From an uncultured bacterium (GTDB lineage Bacteria; Oederibacteriota; PGYV01; CAILUR01): a stretch of DNA of 19,521 nucleotides. Positions 13,403-19,521 of this stretch are shown here, piece by piece (the stretch's first letter is position 1; each line of letters starts with the position of its first letter). The translations under genes and the position numbers were made by a program. The stretch covers positions 1-19,521 of the forward strand of contig CAILUR010000072.1 of NCBI GenBank assembly GCA_903837445.1, written 5' to 3'. The notes beneath the pieces are model-generated. The model searched no databases. It was not told the DNA's origin and worked only from the letters and a program-made list of their open reading frames with translations.

Positions 13403-15856
13403 ATGTATGACAAATTTACCGACAGAGCGCGCAAAGTAATAGCACTCGCCAAAGAAGAGGCAGTCAGATTAGGGCATGATTATGTAGGCACAGAACATGT
13501 GCTTTTAGGGATTATAAAGGATGCTGGCGGTGTAGCAGCGGCTGTGATTGAGTCACTAAACATTGAACTGGAAAGTTTGAGAATGGATATTGAAGACAAG
13601 ACTATGGAAATATCAGGTGGTACTTTGCTGGCAGGAGACATTCCTTTTAAACCCGAAACAAAAAAAGTTTTTGAATTATCCGCAGAAGAATCACAGGCAT
13701 TGGGGCATAATTATATCGGCACCGAACATTTACTTCTTGGGCTAATGAAAGAAAGCGAGGGCATAGCGGCACGAGTGCTTTTGGAAAAAGGCACGACCTA
13801 TCGTAAAGTCCGCGAAATGACAATAAACATACTCGGCACAAGTTCGCCACAAAAAAGCACACAGTTTAGTCAGGGTTTTAGGACAAGCACCCCATCTTTG
13901 GATAATTTTGGACGAGACCTAACTGCACTGGCAAAAGAAAACAAGCTTGACCCAGTCATAGGGAGAGATGACGAGATAGAGCGCGTGATTCAGATATTAT
14001 CCAGAAGAACAAAAAACAATCCAGTGCTTATCGGGGAAGCTGGCGTGGGAAAGACCGCTATTGTGGAAGGGCTCGCACAGAAAATTATTAAAAATGATGT
14101 GCCAGAACTGCTCGCAGGCAGACGCGTGGTGACTCTTGATTTAGCCGCTGTGGTAGCTGGGACAAAATATAGAGGAGAATTTGAAGAACGCCTCAAAACA
14201 ATAATCAATGAAGTCAGGCACGCAGGTAGCACGGTAATACTTTTTATAGATGAATTGCACACCTTGGTCGGAGCGGGTGCGGCTGAAGGTGCGATAGACG
14301 CCTCCAATATGTTAAAACCGGCCTTGTCTCGCGGAGAGTTTCAGTGCATAGGCGCCACTACCCTCAATGAATACAGAAAATACATAGAAAAAGACGGTGC
14401 TTTAGAGCGCCGGTTTCAACCGATTTTTGTAAAAGCCCCTTCGCTGGAGCAGACCGTGGATATTATAATGGGCCTGCGCGATAAATATGAAGCCCATCAC
14501 AAAGTTAAAATTTCAGATGAAGCAGTAGAAGCCGCTGTAAAACTTTCGGATAGATATATAACGGAAAGATTTTTGCCTGATAAGGCGATTGATGTCATAG
14601 ACGAAGCCAGTTCCAGAGCACGGTTGTATTCCTCAATATTGCCCGAAGGTATAAAAGAGCTGGATAAAGAAATAGAAAATATTACCAAAGAAAAAGATAT
14701 GGCAGCACGGGCGCAGGAGTATGAAAAAGCCGCAGGTCTGAGGGACAAAATGAATGAACTGCGCCGCCGCAGGGAAGAAAATAAAAAGAGTTTTGAGACC
14801 TCCAAATTAAAACAAATGGCAGTGGTAAGGGCCGAAGACATCGCCTATATAATTTCTAAACAGACTGGTATTCCAATTTATAAACTGGAAGAAAAAGAAT
14901 CGGAAAAACTCTTGAAAATGGAAGATGCAATGCATAAAAGAATTATAGGGCAGGATGAGGCGGTAAAGGCAATTGCCTTGGCTATCAGACGCTCTCGTGC
15001 AGGCATGGGAGATCCTAACAAACCTATCGGGTCATTTATTTTTATGGGACCGACAGGGGTGGGAAAAACAGAAGTGGCAAGAACCCTTGCAGATATATTA
15101 TTTGAAGACAGGGATGCACTTATCAGAATAGATATGTCGGAGTATATGGAAAAGTTTTCAGTGTCGCGGCTTGTGGGAGCGCCTCCGGGGTATGTCGGGC
15201 ACGAGGAAGGCGGGCAACTTACGGAAAAAGTCAGACGCAGACCTTACAGTGTGGTGCTTTTTGATGAAATAGAAAAAGCGCATCCAGATGTATTTAGTAT
15301 TTTTCTTCAAATTTTGGAAGGCGGAAGGCTCACGGATTCGGTTGGACGCGTGATAGATTTTAAAAATACAGTAATAATTATAACCTCCAACATTGGGTCT
15401 AAAAATATTGAAAAAAATAAAGCGCTTGGCTTTCAAAAAGATATGGAAGATATCTCTTATGACAGAATGAAAAGTAAAATGATTGAGGAAATAAAAAAAA
15501 TAATGAATCCTGAATTTTTAAATAGAGTAGATGAGATTATAGTTTTTCATCCGCTCCTGAAAGAACACCTAAAACAAATAGTGGATGTGATGCTGTTTGA
15601 CCTACTTAAAAGGCTTGCAGACAAAGAGATTAAGCTGCATATCTCTGATGCTGCCAAAGAACTTCTTATAGAACGCGGTTATGATCCTGTATATGGCGCG
15701 AGGCCTTTACGCCGCACTATTCAGAGACTTTTGGAAGATCCACTTGCCGAACGCGTGCTTACTGGACGCATGGCAGGCGGTGGAAAAAACATAAAAATAG
15801 AACGCGACGGCGACAATCTGACCTTTCACACAAAAGAAGAAAATGCCGGCGTTTAA
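13403..15856 (+). CDS. clpC: ClpC-type AAA+ unfoldase of the Clp protease
   Basis: 817 residues, ATG 13403 with GGAG at 13392-13395. It is a hexameric ATPase that unfolds proteins and feeds them to ClpP. Two N-terminal Clp repeats (about residues 1-145: [29 protein letters not shown], then [13 protein letters not shown]) bind adaptors. AAA domain 1 has Walker A GEAGVGKT (211-218) and the [13 protein letters not shown]alker B. A short coiled middle domain with a UVR-like [17 protein letters not shown] segment (about 440-456) marks ClpC rather than ClpA or ClpB. AAA domain 2 has Walker A GPTGVGKT (549-556), the pore-loop [23 protein letters not shown] and [14 protein letters not shown]. All ATPase residues are intact and length is standard. 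No ctsR, mcsA, mcsB or clpP is adjacent. It is followed after 18 bp by the AsmA/TamB-like gene. Confidence 0.95.
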   Translation: MYDKFTDRARKVIALAKEEAVRLGHDYVGTEHVLLGIIKDAGGVAAAVIESLNIELESLRMDIEDKTMEISGGTLLAGDIPFKPETKKVFELSAEESQALGHNYIGTEHLLLGLMKESEGIAARVLLEKGTTYRKVREMTINILGTSSPQKSTQFSQGFRTSTPSLDNFGRDLTALAKENKLDPVIGRDDEIERVIQILSRRTKNNPVLIGEAGVGKTAIVEGLAQKIIKNDVPELLAGRRVVTLDLAAVVAGTKYRGEFEERLKTIINEVRHAGSTVILFIDELHTLVGAGAAEGAIDASNMLKPALSRGEFQCIGATTLNEYRKYIEKDGALERRFQPIFVKAPSLEQTVDIIMGLRDKYEAHHKVKISDEAVEAAVKLSDRYITERFLPDKAIDVIDEASSRARLYSSILPEGIKELDKEIENITKEKDMAARAQEYEKAAGLRDKMNELRRRREENKKSFETSKLKQMAVVRAEDIAYIISKQTGIPIYKLEEKESEKLLKMEDAMHKRIIGQDEAVKAIALAIRRSRAGMGDPNKPIGSFIFMGPTGVGKTEVARTLADILFEDRDALIRIDMSEYMEKFSVSRLVGAPPGYVGHEEGGQLTEKVRRRPYSVVLFDEIEKAHPDVFSIFLQILEGGRLTDSVGRVIDFKNTVIIITSNIGSKNIEKNKALGFQKDMEDISYDRMKSKMIEEIKKIMNPEFLNRVDEIIVFHPLLKEHLKQIVDVMLFDLLKRLADKEIKLHISDAAKELLIERGYDPVYGARPLRRTIQRLLEDPLAERVLTGRMAGGGKNIKIERDGDNLTFHTKEENAGV

Positions 15857-15874
15857 AAACAAGGTGATAGGAAA

Positions 15875-18800
15875 ATGAAGTTTTTAAAAAGCCTTGGAAT
15901 TATTATTCTTTCCCTTCTTGTCATATTTGGGATTGTCCTTTTCATTCTTTCTAAAACAGGCATAATCACGGACTATGCGCGGTCTATTGCCGAATCTGAA
16001 GTCGCAAAACTTACTGGCAAAAATGTCAGGATAGAAAAAATAGAGTTAGGTCTGTTCAACCATATAACCATAAAAAACATTTCCATACCTGTCGGCACTT
16101 CTTTTAATGATGGTGGGGAATTCGCCTTTGTGAAAAATGTTTATATTCGTTTCAATGTTATGGATATTTTTGCTGGAAAAAAAAGCATAGATAAAACGCT
16201 TTCTTCCATAGTGGGGCAAGGCGCTGTCGTATATGTGCGCAAAGAAGGCGACACCGTAAATCTTTTAAAGTTTTTAAAAAGTTTTCATATCCGGTCTTCA
16301 GGTGGGGCCCCGCCTATAAATAAAATTTTCGTTGAAGACGGGAAAGTAATATATGAAGACAAAGAAAAAAACTTTGTTACTTCCATTACTGGAATAAAAG
16401 GCACAGTGGTATTACGGGTCGCCAAAAACACTGTGGATGCAGTGGATGTCTATGTCAATGCGAGGACTCCGGACAGCATAGGACGAAATGTAGCGGTGGC
16501 GGTAAGATATTCTTTTCCACAGGAAAAAATAAGGATAAATGTCAAGGCGGATAAAATGCCCCTCAAAGTTTTTGGAAATTACTTTGCAGGGGCGAAAGAG
16601 TATGCCTTTACTAAGGGCTATCTTGCTTTGAATGCTGTGGCGGAGCGGGTAAAAGATCAGGTAATTCCTTTTGATATTAAGGGGGAGGCAAAGGTCAAGG
16701 ATGCTGAACTCACAAGTAGTTCAGGAATAACGCTTACTGCGCAAACAGGCATAGCGAAAATAGAAAATAATAACATTGAAATAACAGGGGTTTTATTTAC
16801 TGCCTTAAACGGGTCTGGTAGAATAGATGGCAGTATTAATGATATTTTTAATAAGTTGGAATATAACATACATATTTTAGCAAAGGATATAGAACTGCAA
16901 CAGCCCACAGATGGTTTGCTTGAAGGCGGAGTACAGGCAGATGTGCTTATAAAAGGGGCGAAACTGAGCAAACTGCTGGCTGTCGGTAATCTAAACTGGG
17001 CAGAAGGAAAAGTTGCTGGAATTCCTACGAAAATGTCCGCAGTAACTTTTGATTTTGCTAATAAAAAACTAAGTTTAAAAAAGGTAAAAGGTATTTTTGC
17101 GGAAGGGGCAGTGGAAGGCACGGGATATATTTCATTCGAAAAAGAAACCTCTCCGTCTAAAATAGATTTTACGGCGACTGCTGTAGATTTTAAATTGCTG
17201 ACTAAAAATGAGAACACTTCTGGAAAAATAAATGCAACGGGAAAACTCACAGGTCCTATAAAGTCGCCAAGGTTGGAAATGACAGCTTTTTCAGAAGGGA
17301 TGAATTTTGCGGCGGCGGATCCGAAAAAAATCAATGCCTATGCTGTGATTGAAAAAAGCAAACTGACAGGAGACGCTGTTTTTAATTTTAGAAAATACGA
17401 AGCTTTAAAACTCTCCACCCGGATTAATTTTATCAAGGGAAAACTTGACATTGCGGAGATTCTGGTAAACACCGTTAAGGAAAAAATGATAGTGGGGAAA
17501 GGCTATTACTTTATTAAAGAAAAAGCCATAGGCGCCGCCCTTAATTACAAAGGGCTGGATATAAATAAAATGAATATCTCTTATATGACTGGCAAGGATA
17601 TGTCAGTCGGCGGTGGAGGGTATCTGACCTTGTCTGGCACCACAGAAGCGCTGGCATTGGATGTGTATTTTAAAAGCGACTATTTCAAAACCCGCAATAA
17701 AGATTACACTTTGAAGTTTAATTTCAACTATTCTGACAACGCCCTCAATATAAAAAACTTTGATTTTAATAAAAATCTTTTGGCGGAAGCCAGCTATTCA
17801 CTTTCTAAAAAAGTTTTTTTAAACAAAGCTCAGATAAATAATCTTGACGGCAATGTCTTGGCGGAACTTACTGGAATGAAATTTTTTGAAAATAGTATTT
17901 TGAATGGCACTGTGGATATAAAAAAATTGGACTCTGGCTACGCTGGAAATGTGAAAGTCGGAATGGCTTATTCACAGGGGGGCTATGAAAGCGGCTATCT
18001 GGATATTAACGGGGATAATAATAGGTTCAATATAAACCGAGTGGAAATAAAACAACAGACAGGACTTTTAAAAGCCAACGGGACTTTCAGCGTGTGGAAC
18101 GATACCCAACTAAAAACAGATTTGTCCGGAGTTTTAAATGACTACAAAATAAATGACAGGCTTACTATAAATGGTGTTTTTGTGGCAACTTCAAAAGTGG
18201 AAACTGGCACGAAAAATATTACTTCTGTGAATACTCTGAAAGTGGAAAAAATATTATTGAACGGGAAAAAAATGGACGAGACTGAACTAGTGGTAAAAAC
18301 AGAAAACCTATATTTGCCTTATTTCAAGGTAACTTCGGGCAAAGCTTATAATATTTCAGGAGCAATAGCGCCTGATGCGACAGGAAAAAAAGCTATAAAT
18401 ATGGATGTTAGGTTGGATAATGCCGATTTATATCCTGTATACACCTTGCTGAATTTGAGGGACAAACCGCTGGATGCCAGCAGTGTACTTAAAGGGGTAA
18501 TTAAAATTGAAGGGACTTTAGAAGCGTTGAAACTGGCTGCCGATATATATCAAAAAGAAGGAAATATACATATTTCTGGAGATATGACGGGAGAAAAAAA
18601 AGGCGGCGCTTACGCCCTTTCGGGAATGGATTTGCGGTATGCCCTGACAAATATATCTGTCAGGGATTTTGGATATATTATGAGCGAAAAGTTTAAAGAG
18701 ACAGGAAAAATAAATGCTTCGGGGACAATAAAAGGAAGTCCAGATAAGGTGGAAAGCGAAGGCAATCTCATTATGACTGCTGGCACCATAGCAAGTGTGC

Positions 18801-19521
18801 CTTTTGATAATGTGGATGTGGGATACACTCTGAAAAATAAAAAAATAACATTGATAAAAGCTTTTTTAAGCCACAGAAACTCCAGCTTACTTTTAACGGA
18901 CTCGTATATTGAATTAAGGGATAAAGAAAGTTTTAATCTCGGTTTGAAAACTAAAATGAATGATTTTGTTCTGGCTGAAAAAAAGTTTAACGGGCAGTTT
19001 GAGTTTTATGGAACTGTGAATACTGGGAAAAAGTTTAGTGTGGAAGGCCTACTTTCTTCCGAGGATTTTAAATTCCAAAAACAAAATTTTGACCCGTTTG
19101 TAATGAAGACAGATTATTCTTCTGATACGCTTTTTCTGACTTCGAGAAAAGGAAAAGATAAAATAAAAGCGGAAATTTTTATGGGAAAAGACAAACTGGT
19201 TTTCAAAGAGTTTACCATTAAAAATGAAAAAAATGATGAAACTTTGAATATAAAAGGAGTCTTGGTTTATGGCAAAACCGAGGAGGAAATGAATCTCTTG
19301 GCGGAGTTTAATGAAATGAGTCCGCAGACGGTTTTGAACCTTTTGTCGCTGGATCAACAGATTTCAGGGAGTTTGGATGGCAACTTAAAACTCACAGGAA
19401 CTGTGAAAAGGTCTGTATATACTGCTTATTTTTCAGCAAAAAACGGAAAGGCCGCAGGGGTAGATTTTGATGCGCTCACCGGGCTTGTGACAGTGAGCGA
19501 TGACTGGCTTGACCTATCTCC
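15875..19521 (+). CDS. Giant AsmA/TamB-like envelope protein (3' end beyond window)
   Basis: From ATG 15875 the frame stays open to the right edge: at least 1215 codons with no stop. AAGGTGA (15861-15867) lies 7 bp before the ATG and the gap after clpC is 18 bp, suggesting co-transcription. Residues about 7-26 form one N-terminal membrane helix (LGIIILSLLVIFGIVLFIL). Then comes ARSIAESEVAKLTGKNVRIE and LGLFNHITIKNISI, the opening expected of AsmA-superfamily proteins such as AsmA, TamB and YhdP. The rest is a long succession of short beta strands with Gly turns and no Cys-rich or enzymatic motif, fitting a periplasmic beta-taco groove. Recurrent units (see repeat entries) support this. Relatives span the periplasm, carry phospholipids between membranes or help outer-membrane proteins assemble. 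TamB itself is about 1250 residues, so the gene may end soon after the edge. The exact subfamily is not settled. Confidence 0.85.
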   Translation, partial: MKFLKSLGIIILSLLVIFGIVLFILSKTGIITDYARSIAESEVAKLTGKNVRIEKIELGLFNHITIKNISIPVGTSFNDGGEFAFVKNVYIRFNVMDIFAGKKSIDKTLSSIVGQGAVVYVRKEGDTVNLLKFLKSFHIRSSGGAPPINKIFVEDGKVIYEDKEKNFVTSITGIKGTVVLRVAKNTVDAVDVYVNARTPDSIGRNVAVAVRYSFPQEKIRINVKADKMPLKVFGNYFAGAKEYAFTKGYLALNAVAERVKDQVIPFDIKGEAKVKDAELTSSSGITLTAQTGIAKIENNNIEITGVLFTALNGSGRIDGSINDIFNKLEYNIHILAKDIELQQPTDGLLEGGVQADVLIKGAKLSKLLAVGNLNWAEGKVAGIPTKMSAVTFDFANKKLSLKKVKGIFAEGAVEGTGYISFEKETSPSKIDFTATAVDFKLLTKNENTSGKINATGKLTGPIKSPRLEMTAFSEGMNFAAADPKKINAYAVIEKSKLTGDAVFNFRKYEALKLSTRINFIKGKLDIAEILVNTVKEKMIVGKGYYFIKEKAIGAALNYKGLDINKMNISYMTGKDMSVGGGGYLTLSGTTEALALDVYFKSDYFKTRNKDYTLKFNFNYSDNALNIKNFDFNKNLLAEASYSLSKKVFLNKAQINNLDGNVLAELTGMKFFENSILNGTVDIKKLDSGYAGNVKVGMAYSQGGYESGYLDINGDNNRFNINRVEIKQQTGLLKANGTFSVWNDTQLKTDLSGVLNDYKINDRLTINGVFVATSKVETGTKNITSVNTLKVEKILLNGKKMDETELVVKTENLYLPYFKVTSGKAYNISGAIAPDATGKKAINMDVRLDNADLYPVYTLLNLRDKPLDASSVLKGVIKIEGTLEALKLAADIYQKEGNIHISGDMTGEKKGGAYALSGMDLRYALTNISVRDFGYIMSEKFKETGKINASGTIKGSPDKVESEGNLIMTAGTIASVPFDNVDVGYTLKNKKITLIKAFLSHRNSSLLLTDSYIELRDKESFNLGLKTKMNDFVLAEKKFNGQFEFYGTVNTGKKFSVEGLLSSEDFKFQKQNFDPFVMKTDYSSDTLFLTSRKGKDKIKAEIFMGKDKLVFKEFTIKNEKNDETLNIKGVLVYGKTEEEMNLLAEFNEMSPQTVLNLLSLDQQISGSLDGNLKLTGTVKRSVYTAYFSAKNGKAAGVDFDALTGLVTVSDDWLDLS
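16910..17131 (+). repeat. AsmA/TamB-type internal unit A
   Basis: Residues about 346-419 read as DGLLEGGVQADVLIKG, later LNWAEGKVAGIPTKMSAVTF and a strand pair ending EGAVEGTGYI. The pattern (Gly-rich strand, G-x-V-A-G-I-P turn, then a strand with FDFANKKLSLKK) recurs later in the protein. It is a diverged protein-level repeat without DNA identity. Confidence 0.5.
17219..17330 (+). repeat. AsmA/TamB-type internal unit B (partial)
   Basis: Residues about 449-485 start SGKINATGKLTGPIKSPRLE, closely matching TGKINASGTIKGSPDKVESE of unit C. The second half, with the I-A-x-V-P turn, is not recognisable here, so only the first half of the unit is claimed. Confidence 0.45.
18701..18910 (+). repeat. 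AsmA/TamB-type internal unit C
   Basis: Residues about 943-1012 contain TGKINASGTIKG, then GNLIMTAGTIASVPFDNVDV and TLKNKKITLIKAFLSHRNS. This is the clearest copy of the unit and matches A over the turn-plus-strand part and B over the opening. Confidence 0.55.
19364..19520 (+). repeat. AsmA/TamB-type internal unit D, cut by window edge
   Basis: From about residue 1164: SGSLDGNLKLTGTVKRS, later AKNGKAAGVDFDALTGLVTV and DDWLDLS. It repeats the opening and the G-x-A-G-V-x-F turn of unit C. The remainder lies outside the window. Confidence 0.5.

Noticed and set aside
16657..17334. Minus-strand 225-codon frame
   Set aside because: It lies fully inside the AsmA/TamB-like gene, whose forward frame is open for over 3.6 kb with a signal anchor and family features. 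The minus frame has no start signal.

Overview
The window reads as a piece of chromosome from a diderm (outer-membrane) bacterium of an uncultured lineage. Two genes end in outer-membrane beta-barrel signals. There is a Lol lipoprotein-sorting pair and a very large AsmA/TamB-like envelope protein. Both tRNA genes encode their CCA ends. Thr/Pro-rich 'TPTxTxT' linkers on secreted proteins recall candidate phyla such as Goldbacteria, but this assignment is an inference from style, not a sequence match. Apart from a GC-rich first ~58 bases, composition is AT-rich. Every supported gene lies on the + strand.

Layout. (1) Bases 3-650 hold a fragment of a GH57/DUF3536-type glycosidase, open at the left edge and apparently cut short on the right. 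(2) Bases 894-2419 hold two tandem paralogous outer-membrane beta-barrel proteins with near-identical ribosome binding sites, closed by a strong intrinsic terminator. (3) A tRNA-Tyr gene with its own promoter follows at 2593-2678. (4) After a gene-poor spacer, a perfect-consensus promoter at 2976-3004 drives two secreted proteins: a GATase-like/DUF11-like protein (3035-4318) and a 1132-residue modular surface protein (4359-7757). The latter has a beta-helix domain, a roughly 460-residue mucin-like Thr-x stalk and FlgD/sorting-like C-terminal domains. (5) A tRNA-Gly(CCC) gene with its own promoter ends in a T7 run. (6) From 8062 to the right edge is a tightly packed housekeeping and envelope run: PHP phosphoesterase, lysS, lolC/E, lolD, a branched-chain aminotransferase, clpC, and a giant AsmA/TamB-like gene (15875 to beyond the edge) that stays open for at least 1215 codons.

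How it fits together. The lysS-to-AsmA run combines protein synthesis, proteostasis, lipoprotein release and envelope biogenesis, with gaps of 0-65 bp that suggest co-transcription. The left half supplies surface cargo (beta-barrels and the mucin-like protein) that such an envelope machinery would serve. The most unusual elements are the mucin-like stalk, with a 6-bp periodicity nested in an 84-bp one, its two-gene cassette lying between two tRNA genes, and the giant AsmA/TamB-like gene. No CRISPR array, insertion sequence, phage gene or recognisable defence system was seen.
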